From the NCBI GenBank assembly GCA_035549075.1, contig DASZRT010000092.1:31520-95519 (forward strand): a stretch of 64,000 nucleotides of DNA, written 5' to 3'. Positions 18,647 through 30,173 of the stretch are shown here, one piece after another; within the stretch, counting starts at the first letter, position 1; each line of letters starts with the position of its first letter. The notes beneath the pieces are model-generated. The model was not told the origin of the DNA. It saw only the letters and a list, made by a program, of their open reading frames with translations, and searched no databases. Source of the DNA: DASZFV01 sp035549075. GTDB lineage: Bacteria > Myxococcota_A > Polyangia > Fen-1088. Both the position numbers and the translations under genes were made by a program.

Positions 18647-19588
18647 ATGACGAGATTTTCAGCCTCCGGCATCGCGATCTTCGCCACGGCCTTCGCCCTC
18701 GGCTGCGGCGGCTCCGTCACGGCCCTGTCGCACGACGGCGGCGCCGGCGCGACCGGCTCGGGCGGCAAGATCGGCGGCGGCGCGGGCGCCACGGGCACCG
18801 GCGGCGTCACGGGCACCGGCGGCAGCGTGGCGGGCGGCACAACCGGCGCGGGCGGCGGCTCGGTCAACAAGATCCCGATCGGCAGCACCCAGTGCAGCGA
18901 CGGCATCGACAACGACGGCGACGGCCTCATCGATCTCGCCGACCCCGAGTGCACGGGCCCCGCCGACAACGACGAGAGCTCGTTCGCGACCGGCATCCCC
19001 GGCGACAACAAAGACGCGTGCAAGCAGGACTGCTTCTTCGACGGCAACTCCGGCATGGGCGACGACGGCTGCCTGTGGGAGCTCAAGTGCGATCCGCTCA
19101 GCACGGAGTCGAGCTGCCCGTACGACATGAGCTACGCCGACAAGCACGCGATGGAGTGCTCGGTGAGCGCGTCGCAGTCGCAGCGCTGCATCGACTTTTG
19201 CCAGCGCCTGGTCCCCAACGGTTGCGACTGCTTCGGCTGCTGCGCGATCCCGGGCGCGCCGCACCCGATTCGCCTCGCGGCGACGTGCACGGCGAAGGAC
19301 TTCGGCGACCCGACGAAGTGCCCCGTCTGCACGCAGGTCGCGCAGTGCTCGAACCCCTGCGACCGCTGCGAGCTCTGCGTCGGCAAGACCACCGTCCCCG
19401 ACGACTGCGCCTACACGCCGCCCACACCCACCGACGGCGGCACGCCGTACGACGGTGGCGCGCCCCCGCCCAAGCCCGACGCCGGCGGCTACGCCCACTG
19501 CTCGAACGGAACGTCGTGCACGACGTCCGCCGACTGCCCGATGAACTACGCGTGCCTAACCGGTTGCTGCATCGCCTACATTCCGTGA
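18647..19588 (+). CDS. Cys-rich lipoprotein with calcium-loop-like motif
   Basis: 313 residues. ATG 18647 starts a lipoprotein signal (FALGC, Cys20); an in-frame start 36 bases upstream does not improve it. A Gly/Thr linker (~25-75) is followed by CSDGIDNDGDGLIDLADPEC, an Asp/Asn-rich loop like those of thrombospondin type-3 calcium repeats. The ~200 remaining residues hold about 30 Cys, including CDCFGCC and CDRCELC, implying a disulfide-stapled extracellular fold. Function unknown. It is transcribed away from the ECF sigma gene across 99 bases and is a candidate regulon member. Confidence 0.78.
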   Translation: MTRFSASGIAIFATAFALGCGGSVTALSHDGGAGATGSGGKIGGGAGATGTGGVTGTGGSVAGGTTGAGGGSVNKIPIGSTQCSDGIDNDGDGLIDLADPECTGPADNDESSFATGIPGDNKDACKQDCFFDGNSGMGDDGCLWELKCDPLSTESSCPYDMSYADKHAMECSVSASQSQRCIDFCQRLVPNGCDCFGCCAIPGAPHPIRLAATCTAKDFGDPTKCPVCTQVAQCSNPCDRCELCVGKTTVPDDCAYTPPTPTDGGTPYDGGAPPPKPDAGGYAHCSNGTSCTTSADCPMNYACLTGCCIAYIP

Positions 19589-19590
19589 CG

Positions 19591-19700
19591 CGCGAAGGGG
19601 GCTTCGCCCCCCTCGCGGGCTCCCCCCTCACGTGCAGTGAGGCCGGCGCGGCGAAGCCGCGCCTCCCGATGCTTGGACGCGCTCGCTGCGCTCGCTCTGA
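19591..19700. repeat. Half copy of a palindromic repeat element
   Basis: Between two convergent stops lies a GGGGGC/GCCCCC hairpin (19591-19617), then GGCCGGCGCGGCGAAGCCGC (from 19641) and CGCTCGCTGCGCTCGCTCTGA (from 19680). The same blocks in the same order and nearly the same spacing occur in each half of the element at 62393-62644. It probably doubles as a terminator for acnA and the lipoprotein gene. Confidence 0.75.
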
Positions 19701-19703
19701 TTC

Positions 19704-22445
<2,742 letters not shown>

Positions 22446-22455
22446 GAGGCGATTC

Positions 22456-22899
22456 TTAGGGCGACGGCCCGTCCCTGTCGAGGGGAGACCGCGCGCCCCG
22501 TCGAGGAACTTCGCAGGCGGCGAGCCCGAGGCGCACGGAGATGTCCGTCCGGTTTCGAGAGACCCAATCGTAGAGTTTCCCCGCGAGCCAGCGCAGGCCC
22601 GGCACGCGCAGCGGCCACGCGACGAGCCGGCCGCCCGGCAGGGCGGAGATCGCCTCGTAGAACGCATCCGACCGCGTCCACCGCCGCCCCGTCGCCTCGT
22701 CGACGACGAGGATCGTCCGATCGAGCAGCTCGGGAGCGACGTCGGCCGGCACGCCGTCGCGATCCTGGTTCGAGATCCACGTGAGCCGCCCGTGCCGATC
22801 GCGCCGGGCCAAAGCCCGCATGACGTGCGTGCAGATCCCGCAACCCGCGTCGTAGAAAACGAGGCGGTGACGATCCGGTGCGCGGGCCTCGTCGGTCAC
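22456..22899 (-). CDS. DCC-family (DUF393) thiol-disulfide oxidoreductase-like protein
   Basis: 147 residues from a GTG. The family motif appears as VFYDAGCGICTHVMRALARRD, with Cys20 and Cys23 forming a CxxC that replaces the usual DxxCxxC spacing only slightly, then TRSDAFYEAI and the trailing VPGLRWLAGKLYDWVSRNR typical of DCC proteins. These are thioredoxin-fold proteins of unknown substrate. It lies 20 bases downstream of the sugar dehydrogenase gene and just before acnA on the same strand. Confidence 0.88.
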   Translation of the reverse strand: MTDEARAPDRHRLVFYDAGCGICTHVMRALARRDRHGRLTWISNQDRDGVPADVAPELLDRTILVVDEATGRRWTRSDAFYEAISALPGGRLVAWPLRVPGLRWLAGKLYDWVSRNRTDISVRLGLAACEVPRRGARSPLDRDGPSP

Positions 22900-22919
22900 G
22901 CGCCAAGCCTAGAATGGAT

Positions 22920-23912
22920 TTACGTCTTCGGGGTCGTGCCGGCTTGCCGGTAGATCTCGTAAACGATCGTCAATGCGGCGTGGGCGTCGTGGAGGCCGAC
23001 GGGGGCGGGGCGCTTCTCGGCGATCGCCTTCTTGAAGTCTTCGAGCTCGAGGCGCCACGAGTGATCTTCGCCGGGGTACTCCCAGATCGTCGTCTCGGGG
23101 GGACCCATCTCGGGCTTCATCTTGTAGTAGCTGAGCTTCTCGGTGCCGTAGCTGCCGCCGAGGCCCTCGATGTGGAGCTTGGCGTCCTTGCCGAAGATCT
23201 CGAACGAGAAGGTGTTCTTCCATTCGGTCCACGTGGCGTGGAGCCAGGCGACCTGGCCCGTGGCCGTCTTCAGCAACAGGAAGCCGTTGTCCTCCGCCGG
23301 CATGTCCCAGAAGAACGTGCCGACGTGGCCGCTGACGTGCGGGAAGTCGCCGAGGAACCAGCGCGACAGATCGATGAGGTGCACGCCTTGATCGAGCAGC
23401 TCGCCGCCGCCCGAGATCTCGGGCTTGGCGCGCCACTCTTTGTCGTAGCCGACGCGGCCGCCGTGGCCGTAGCGCGCGCGGATGTACATCATCGGCCCGA
23501 GCGCGCCCGAATCGAAGAGCTCGCGCGCCTTCTGCAGCGCGGGGTGGTAGCGGTGGTTGAAGCCGACCTGCACGCAGACGCCGTTCTTCTCGGCGGCGGC
23601 GATCACGGGCACGAGCTCGCCGGGATTGCGCGCGGCGGGCTTCTCGACGACGACGTGCTTGCCAGCCTCGACCGCCGCGAGCGTCACGGCGGCGAGCGCA
23701 TCGTTGCTCGTCGCGACGAACACGGCGTCGACGTCGGGCCGCGCGACGGCGGCGCGCCAGTCGGTCATCGCCGTCGCGCCCTTCGCCTGGTTCGCGAGCG
23801 CCTGCGCGCGCTCGAGCACGGGATCGCACGTCACGGTGACTTGGTCGGGCACCTTCAACGAGCGGAGGCGCTTCTGGCCAATCAAGCCGCAACCGACGAT
23901 CGCAAATCTCAT
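22920..23912 (-). CDS. Gfo/Idh/MocA-family sugar oxidoreductase
   Basis: 330 residues. ATG 23912 is chosen over an upstream GTG because GAGG lies eight bases before it and the Rossmann motif FAIVGCGLIGQK follows immediately. Later: HVVVEKPAARN with the catalytic EKP motif, VGFNHRYHP, GGELLDQGVHLIDLSRW and the C-terminal sheet. Members oxidise or reduce sugars and nucleotide sugars with NAD(P). The neighbouring SDR and nucleotide-sugar dehydrogenase-like genes on the same strand (gaps of 10 and 7 bases) suggest a joint role in making or modifying a surface sugar. Confidence 0.9.
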   Translation of the reverse strand: MRFAIVGCGLIGQKRLRSLKVPDQVTVTCDPVLERAQALANQAKGATAMTDWRAAVARPDVDAVFVATSNDALAAVTLAAVEAGKHVVVEKPAARNPGELVPVIAAAEKNGVCVQVGFNHRYHPALQKARELFDSGALGPMMYIRARYGHGGRVGYDKEWRAKPEISGGGELLDQGVHLIDLSRWFLGDFPHVSGHVGTFFWDMPAEDNGFLLLKTATGQVAWLHATWTEWKNTFSFEIFGKDAKLHIEGLGGSYGTEKLSYYKMKPEMGPPETTIWEYPGEDHSWRLELEDFKKAIAEKRPAPVGLHDAHAALTIVYEIYRQAGTTPKT

Positions 23913-23922
23913 CGCGCGAACC

Positions 23923-24789
23923 TCACGAGTCACCCCAATCTTTGCCGCGATCCTTGGGAACGATCCGGCGAAGCGTGTAGATGTCGCTCTTTTCGATCTC
24001 CGGCAGGTGCGCGGGCAGCTCGGCCCACGGATCCCACACGGCCGAGAGCAGCTTGCCCGAGATGCCGTCGCTCTCCGATGACAACAAGAACGCGATGAGC
24101 GCCGAGCCCTTTTCCAGCCCGGCGCCGCCGTCCGCCTTCTGCTTGAGCGCGCGATCGTAGAACGCCTGGCCCACCTTCGCGGGGCCGGCCTCGAGCACCT
24201 CGTCGAGCATGCGCGTGTTGAGCGCGCCGGGCGCGACGGCGTTGACGTCGATCTTCGTGCCGCGCAGCTCTTCGGCGAGCGTCTCGGTGAAGCGCACGAC
24301 GGCGGCCTTCGAGGCCGCGTAGGCCGAGAGGCGCGGCAGCGGCGCCGTCGCGCCGCCGCCCGAGAGATTGACGATCTTGCCGGCGCCGCGCGCGCGGAAC
24401 GCCGGGAGCACGGCGCGGCATGGCAGCACGGTGCCCATCAAGTTGATCTCGATCGCCTTCGCCCACTCGGCCCAGTCGACCTCTTCGATGAGGCCTTTCG
24501 GTCCGTAGACGCCGGCGTTGTTGACGAGGCCGTCGAGCGGGCCGAGCGCGCGCGTCGTTTCGGCGACGAGCGCGTCGACGTCTTTGGCGTTCGCGACGTC
24601 GGCGACGGCGGCGTACACGCGTTGCTCACCTGCTTTCGCGCGCAGCGTGGCGGCGGCCTTGTCGACGGCGTCGCGCGAGCGCGCGCAGATCGCGACGTCG
24701 GCGCCTTCGGCGACGAGCCGCTCGGCGACGGCGAGGCCGAACCCCTGGCTCGCCCCGGTGACGAGGATCTTCTTCCCTTGCAGCTTCAT
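23923..24789 (-). CDS. Short-chain dehydrogenase/reductase
   Basis: 288 residues of classical SDR: cofactor motif TGASQGFG (11-18), NNAG (~91-94), active-site SGGG and YAASK, followed by NAVAPGALNTRM. The long C-terminal part ends SDIYTLRRIVPKDRGKDWGDS, an unusual ~60-residue extension compared with plain SDRs that I associate with SDRs of nucleotide-sugar clusters. The substrate is not predictable from sequence. It lies between the Gfo/Idh/MocA and nucleotide-sugar dehydrogenase-like genes and is likely co-transcribed with both. Confidence 0.9.
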   Translation of the reverse strand: MKLQGKKILVTGASQGFGLAVAERLVAEGADVAICARSRDAVDKAAATLRAKAGEQRVYAAVADVANAKDVDALVAETTRALGPLDGLVNNAGVYGPKGLIEEVDWAEWAKAIEINLMGTVLPCRAVLPAFRARGAGKIVNLSGGGATAPLPRLSAYAASKAAVVRFTETLAEELRGTKIDVNAVAPGALNTRMLDEVLEAGPAKVGQAFYDRALKQKADGGAGLEKGSALIAFLLSSESDGISGKLLSAVWDPWAELPAHLPEIEKSDIYTLRRIVPKDRGKDWGDS

Positions 24790-24796
24790 GCGGCCG

Positions 24797-26098
24797 TCAC
24801 TCTATCGCGGTCGGCGCGCCGACGGCGGCGTAACGGAGGCGCGCGTCGTTTCCGAGCTGCGCCGCGAGGAACCGGTTCGCATCGAGCACGAGCGCGCGCG
24901 GCGCCGCGACGACAGCCACGCGATCGGCCGTCAGCTCGCGGAACGCCGGCCACTCCGTCGCGACGACGATGGCCACGGCGCCGCGGATCGCGTCGTCGAC
25001 GCTCGAGACGAGCTCGAGCTCGACGGGCAGCTCGGCGGATTTCTTGCTGATGGCAGGATCGAAGGCGCGCACGACGGCGCCCTGCTCGACGAGCCAGCGG
25101 CACAGCGTGACCGACTCCGAGCGGCGCAGCGTGTCCGTGCCCGGCTTGTACGTGAGCCCGAGGACCGCGATCGATTTGCCGCGCAGGTAGCCCAGCAGCG
25201 CTTCGAGCCGGCGACGCGCCCACAGCCGGTGCCCGTCGTTGCTCTGCTTGACGCCCGCGAACAGCGGCGTCGAGAACCCTTTGCGCGATCCGATGTCGAG
25301 CAGGAACGCGACGTCGCGCGCGAGCGTGCCGCCCGCGAAGGCCGCGCCCGGCCCGAGGTACGCGCCCGGCCCGATGCGCTGCTCGCTCTTGAGCCCGCGC
25401 TCGACCTCTTTGGCGTCGGCGCCCATCGCCTCGCACGCCGCCGCGATCTCGTTGATGAAGACCACCGACGTCGCGAGGAACGCGTTGACCGCGTGCTTGG
25501 TCATCTCCGCCGACTCCACGCGCATCCAGACAATCGGTCGCGCCAGCGGCGCGAGCAGCTCTCCGATGCGGGCGCGCGCCGCGTCCGTGCGCGCGCCGAC
25601 GACGATGCGATCCGCCTTGCGGAACACGTCGAGCGCCTTGCCGAGCCGCAGGTTCTCGGGCGAGTACGCGAACTCGACATGACGCCCGTTGGCCACCGCC
25701 GCGAACGCCTTCTCGAGCCGCGCCGTCGTGCCCACCGGAACCTGCGACGACGTCAACACGACCGCGCCGTCCTTGAGGTGCGGGAACAGCAGCGCGACCT
25801 TCGCGACGACGAAGTCGACGTCGGCGTTGTCGTTCTCGTCGACCGGCGTGTCGAACGTGATCCACACGAGGTCCGCCGTCTCGGCGTGCGAGACGTCCGC
25901 CGTGAACTTGAGCCGCCCCGACTGAACGCCGTCGTGCACGAGCTCCGGCAACCCCGGCTCGAGGATCGGCGGCTTCCCGTCGCGAAGCCCCGTGACGACG
26001 TCGTGGTCGAGGTCGATCCCCACCGTCGGAAAATGCTCCGCGACACACGCCGCCGTCACCGACCCGAGGTGCCAAAGCCCGTAGACGCAGACGTTCAT
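24797..26098 (-). CDS. Nucleotide-sugar (UDP-glucose 6-) dehydrogenase homologue lacking the catalytic Cys
   Basis: 433 residues. Rossmann start MNVCVYGLWHLGSVTAACVA, SSQVPVGTT, YSPENLRLG, the central helix EMTKHAVNAFLATSVVFINE with Lys201 and Asn205, and LGLTYKPGTDTLRRS all match the UDP-glucose/GDP-mannose dehydrogenase family. The loop that normally reads GGSCFPKD is GGTLARD here: Thr258 stands in place of the catalytic Cys, while Asp262 is kept. Oxidation of an alcohol to an acid through a thioester is therefore unlikely by the usual route; a two-electron reaction or another substrate is possible. It heads the SDR/oxidoreductase operon. Confidence 0.85.
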   Translation of the reverse strand: MNVCVYGLWHLGSVTAACVAEHFPTVGIDLDHDVVTGLRDGKPPILEPGLPELVHDGVQSGRLKFTADVSHAETADLVWITFDTPVDENDNADVDFVVAKVALLFPHLKDGAVVLTSSQVPVGTTARLEKAFAAVANGRHVEFAYSPENLRLGKALDVFRKADRIVVGARTDAARARIGELLAPLARPIVWMRVESAEMTKHAVNAFLATSVVFINEIAAACEAMGADAKEVERGLKSEQRIGPGAYLGPGAAFAGGTLARDVAFLLDIGSRKGFSTPLFAGVKQSNDGHRLWARRRLEALLGYLRGKSIAVLGLTYKPGTDTLRRSESVTLCRWLVEQGAVVRAFDPAISKKSAELPVELELVSSVDDAIRGAVAIVVATEWPAFRELTADRVAVVAAPRALVLDANRFLAAQLGNDARLRYAAVGAPTAIE

Positions 26099-26185
26099 GC
26101 CAGCCGGCGCTTGTAGCACACTCGGCCCGGCGGCTGAAGGGCACGTTGGACGCGCACCCTCGTCGTGGTACATGCGTCGTCGCAC

Positions 26186-28546
26186 ATGTCGACCGTGAAC
26201 GGGGAGCGCCCGCGGCTCGAACGCGCGCGCCAGGTCGCGCTGCCGGTCGTCGCGTTCGCGGCCGCGCTCTTCTTGGCTTGGTTCACGAACCATCGCCAGC
26301 TGTGGGAGACGTGGCTGCTCTGGCCGTACCTCGGTTTTTGGGCGGCGACCGTCGTGTGGGTGGTTGCTTGCGCGAGCGTCGGCCACGCGGCGCTGCGGCT
26401 CTTGCCCGAGCTGCGGCTTCGCTTTCGCGAGCGGCTCTTGTTCGACTTCGCGACCGGCGTGCTGATCTTCGCGGCGGGGCTGTTCGTCGTCGGCGTCGCC
26501 CACGGGCTGGGCACGCCTTTCTATTTCATCTACCCCGTGGTGCTCGGCGCCGTGGGCTTCGCGTTCTCGTGGCGCGACGCCCGCCGTGCGTGGCGGCACC
26601 TCCGCGGCGCGCGCCGCCGCGCCAACCTGCGCCCGTCGCTGATCCACGCCGCCGCCACGGTCCTCGGGACCCTGGCCCTCGCCGTCATCTACCTGTCGAT
26701 CATGACGCCCGACAACGCGGCGTTCGACGCGCGCTCGTACCACCTGCCGATCGCCGAGCACTTCGCGGCCGGCGGACGCATCGGCCCGTTTCCCGAGGGC
26801 TGGTTCGCGGGCGCGCTCCCGCACCTCGCCTCGTGGCTCTACACGTGGCCGTTCACGCTGCGCTCGGTGAAGCTGTTCGGCCACGTCGAGCTCGCGGCCC
26901 ACCTGGAATTCGCGCTGTTCGTCGCGACGGTGTTCTCGGCGCCGCTGCTCGTCGAGGCCCTCTGCCCAGGCCGACGCGCGCGCAGCGCCTGGGCCGTGTT
27001 CTTCTTGTTCCCGGGGCTGTTCCTCTACGACTCGAGCCTCGGCCTCGCCGCCGATCACGTCCTGGCTTTTTGGGCCGCGCCCGTCGCGCTGGCGGTCATG
27101 CGGTTCGCGCAGCGGCCGTCGAGCCGCGCGCGCGGCGTGCTCGCGGGCCTCATGCTCGCGGGCGCCGCCCTCACGAAGTACCAGGCCATCTACTTGCTCG
27201 TCCCGGCCGGGCTCGTGATCGCGTTCATCGTCGCGCGCGAGCTGTGGCGGGCGCGGCGCGCGGTGGAGCGCGCGCAGACGACCCGCGCGACGTTCTCCGG
27301 CGCCGGCGCGCTCGTGATCGCGATGGTCGTCGCGACGGCGCCGCACTGGCTCGCCAACGTCGTGTGGCACGGCAACCCGGTGTACCCGATGGCGCGCAAC
27401 CTCTTCCCGACGCACCCGCTCGTGCCGGGCTGGGCGGGCACGGAGCTCGATCACCAGTTCGAGCTGACCGGCACGCTGGGCCACAAGCTGAGCGAGGCCG
27501 CGGGTGCCGTCTTCGCGTTTTCGTTCGTCGTGCACGACTGGGCGCCGTTCCACGGCGACCTCCCCGTGTTCGGCTTCCTGTTCACGCTGACGTTGCCGGT
27601 GCTCTTGTTCGTGCGCGGCGCCGGTCGCGCGCGCGTCCTCGCCGTCGCCGTCATGCTCGGCGTCTTCATCTGGTTTTGGACGTACCACGAGGATCGCTAC
27701 CTACAGGCGTTGCTGCCGTGGATGGTCGCGACGACGTCGTCGGCGTTCCTGCTCGCATGGAACACGTCGGGGGCGTTCACGAACCTCGCGACGCGCGTCG
27801 GCTTGGCCGCGCTCGTCGCCGTGCAGCTCATGTGGGGCAACGACGTTCCGTGGCTGCCGACGCACTCGATGCTTCACGACGTGCCCGCGATGCGCACGAT
27901 GCGGGTTTTGTCGTCGACGTTCCGCGGGGACTTTCACTCACGCTTCTCGTTCGACACCGGTTTCGAGCCGCTGGATCGAACGCTGCCGCGCAACGCCTAC
28001 GTCTTGCTTCACGAGGAGTACCTGCGCCTCGGGCTCAACCGCCGCGCGATTCAGGACAGCCTTCGCCTGCAGGCCGGCATCGACTACCGGCAGCTCGCGC
28101 GCCCCGATCGCATCCACGACATGCTGAAGAGCCTCGGCGCGACCCACCTCGTTTGGGGCGGCGCGAGCGTCAACCGCGAGATCCCGATCTCCGGCGAGCT
28201 CGCCTTCTGGGGCTACGCGCTCCGTTACGGCGAAGACCAGCGGTTCGCGGGCAGCTTCACCGTCGCGAAGATCCCCGAGCGCCGTCCGCCGGCACGCGAG
28301 CCCGGGCGCGTCCTCTGGGTCGCTTGCGGCGAAGCGCGCGAGGTCTCTCTCCCGGACGTCGATCTCCTCGTCGTGGGCAAGCCCGTCACCGCGCCCGTGC
28401 AGCCCGATCCCGCCGCGATCCTCCCCAACGCCGAATTCATCGTCGCCGAGTCGCGCTGCCGCAACCGGCTGACGCCGCAGATGTTGGCGCCGTTCGTCGA
28501 AGCGCCGCGTTGGGGCGACTACTCGCTCTGGGTGCGGCGGCTCTGA
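26186..28546 (+). CDS. GT-C-type glycosyltransferase-like membrane protein
   Basis: 786 residues from ATG 26186 (a GTG 21 bases upstream is the alternative). About a dozen hydrophobic helices cover residues 15-560. After the membrane entry segment the loop FDARSYHLP (from about residue 180) has the Asp and His typical of the first external loop of GT-C enzymes that use polyprenyl-phosphate sugars. The C-terminal ~220 residues are soluble and probably periplasmic. It should transfer a sugar on the outer face of the inner membrane. It is divergent from the dehydrogenase-like gene (87 bases). Confidence 0.75.
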   Translation: MSTVNGERPRLERARQVALPVVAFAAALFLAWFTNHRQLWETWLLWPYLGFWAATVVWVVACASVGHAALRLLPELRLRFRERLLFDFATGVLIFAAGLFVVGVAHGLGTPFYFIYPVVLGAVGFAFSWRDARRAWRHLRGARRRANLRPSLIHAAATVLGTLALAVIYLSIMTPDNAAFDARSYHLPIAEHFAAGGRIGPFPEGWFAGALPHLASWLYTWPFTLRSVKLFGHVELAAHLEFALFVATVFSAPLLVEALCPGRRARSAWAVFFLFPGLFLYDSSLGLAADHVLAFWAAPVALAVMRFAQRPSSRARGVLAGLMLAGAALTKYQAIYLLVPAGLVIAFIVARELWRARRAVERAQTTRATFSGAGALVIAMVVATAPHWLANVVWHGNPVYPMARNLFPTHPLVPGWAGTELDHQFELTGTLGHKLSEAAGAVFAFSFVVHDWAPFHGDLPVFGFLFTLTLPVLLFVRGAGRARVLAVAVMLGVFIWFWTYHEDRYLQALLPWMVATTSSAFLLAWNTSGAFTNLATRVGLAALVAVQLMWGNDVPWLPTHSMLHDVPAMRTMRVLSSTFRGDFHSRFSFDTGFEPLDRTLPRNAYVLLHEEYLRLGLNRRAIQDSLRLQAGIDYRQLARPDRIHDMLKSLGATHLVWGGASVNREIPISGELAFWGYALRYGEDQRFAGSFTVAKIPERRPPAREPGRVLWVACGEAREVSLPDVDLLVVGKPVTAPVQPDPAAILPNAEFIVAESRCRNRLTPQMLAPFVEAPRWGDYSLWVRRL

Positions 28547-28553
28547 GCCAACG

Positions 28554-29966
28554 TCACGGGCCGCGCGGCCAGAGGAAGCTCGCGTGCAACGCCGCCTGGG
28601 CGACGGCGGCCGCGAGCACAGTCAGGCGCGCGCCGCTGCTCCGAAGCTTCTCGTCGAGCAGCGCGAAGGCGAGAAAGCAGAAGCCCAACAGCGACGGCAG
28701 CACGAGGCGCGCGAGCCAGTAGCCGAAGAAGTACGGGTGCTGCACCGACGGCAGCGCCAGCGTGATGTTGGCGAAGGCGGCGGCGCTGATGGCGACGACG
28801 ATCGCCTTCGCTCGATCGTCGGGTCGCGGGGCGCTGCCGAAGCCCACGAGCTGCCGCGCCATCCGCGCGAGGTACACGAACGTCGCGATCACCATGAGCA
28901 GGCTCAAGGGGACGCTCGTGCGCACGGCGATCGTCATGAGCCGCTGATGCAGCGGGTCCCGCGCGCCGAGGTAGTTGTCGCTCGGATCGTACTGGTAGAC
29001 GTTCAACACGTCCGTGAACGTCGAGAGGTGGAGCAGCGCGGGGTAGCTGTGCTTGTTGTCGATGAGGAGGTTGGTCACCTCGATGTTGTTGATGAGCTTG
29101 ACCGGATCGCCGGCGACCTTGTCGTCGTAGAGCGGCGCGCGCAGGACGTCGCGGTCGGCGGACCGCAGCGTCAGCAAGCTGCGCCAGGTCATCTGATGCT
29201 GCCAGCGTTGCCGGCCCGGCCCGTTGGGATCGGCCTTGACGTAGTAGTGGTACTGCACGGCCGCGAAGACGCCGGGGACGACGACGAGGAACGTCAGCGC
29301 CGCGACCCTGGCGCGCGCGCCGGGCACCTGCTTCCGCCACGCCACGAGGAGCACGACGATGACGAACAGCGCCGAGACCATCGTGTACTTCGAGAAGATC
29401 CCGAGCATGAGCGCGACCGACGCCGCGACGACGAGCCGAAGCTGCCGCGACGGCGACGGCTCTCGAACCAGCTCGCACATCACCCAGATGAGCGCCGCGA
29501 ACGGCAAGACGATCAGCGCGTCCGTCGCGAAGACGGTCGAATGGATCACGCGCACCGGAAGGAAGGCGATCGTGACGAGCGCGGCGAGACGCAAGCTCGT
29601 GTTGTGGATGATGCTCGGGGCGATGCGCGACCAGACCCGCAGCGCGATGAGGTTGAGGGCCACGAGCACGAAGCTCGTCGCTTGGATGTACGCCGTCGTG
29701 CCCGTCATCCAGTTGACGAGCGCGCTCAACCAATAGAGAGCGGGCGGGTTGGTGCCGACGTAGACGAACCACCGAAACGGAGGGAGCCGAATCGCGTCCG
29801 CGGCGGCCCCTGGATGAATGCCCCAGTCCTGCCCCATGAAGCCGTGGTGCAGGATGCCGTTGAGCTGCAACACCATGACGGCGCCGATGATCGCCAACGT
29901 CAGCGCGCGCTCGTGCCGCGTGAGCGCTTCTTCGACGTTTTGCAACCAGGGGAACGGCGACGCCAT
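28554..29966 (-). CDS. GT-C-type glycosyltransferase-like membrane protein
   Basis: 470 residues from ATG 29966, with around ten membrane helices. After the first helix the loop reads MGQDWGIHPGAAADAI, placing an acidic residue (Asp47) where GT-C enzymes carry their catalytic Asp; TNPPALYWLSALVN follows as in PMT/ArnT-like proteins. It is likely a polyprenyl-phosphate-sugar-dependent transferase. It is convergent with the other GT-C gene (7 bases between stops) and divergent from the GT2 gene. An open frame upstream of 29966 is a shadow of the GT2 gene. Confidence 0.72.
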   Translation of the reverse strand: MASPFPWLQNVEEALTRHERALTLAIIGAVMVLQLNGILHHGFMGQDWGIHPGAAADAIRLPPFRWFVYVGTNPPALYWLSALVNWMTGTTAYIQATSFVLVALNLIALRVWSRIAPSIIHNTSLRLAALVTIAFLPVRVIHSTVFATDALIVLPFAALIWVMCELVREPSPSRQLRLVVAASVALMLGIFSKYTMVSALFVIVVLLVAWRKQVPGARARVAALTFLVVVPGVFAAVQYHYYVKADPNGPGRQRWQHQMTWRSLLTLRSADRDVLRAPLYDDKVAGDPVKLINNIEVTNLLIDNKHSYPALLHLSTFTDVLNVYQYDPSDNYLGARDPLHQRLMTIAVRTSVPLSLLMVIATFVYLARMARQLVGFGSAPRPDDRAKAIVVAISAAAFANITLALPSVQHPYFFGYWLARLVLPSLLGFCFLAFALLDEKLRSSGARLTVLAAAVAQAALHASFLWPRGP

Positions 29967-30173
29967 GCGAGCGGGACTATACGGACAACGTCGAGCCTTG
30001 GGCCGCTTTTCCGTCGGCCAAACAGAACGTTTACAAGGCTCGGCGCGATCGCCGACGACGCAGTCGCGATCCGAATGTCGCGATCGCGGCCATGGGCCGA
30101 GCGAGCGCTCGGAGCAAACGCCGTCGAGGCGGCTCGAGCGACGGCCCTCGGCTTGCACGACCACCGGCTCGCC

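Noticed and set aside
26099..27688. Upstream extension of the nucleotide-sugar dehydrogenase-like frame
   Set aside because: The extension is antisense to the GT-C gene and is low-complexity; the Rossmann start at 26098 is the true N-terminus.
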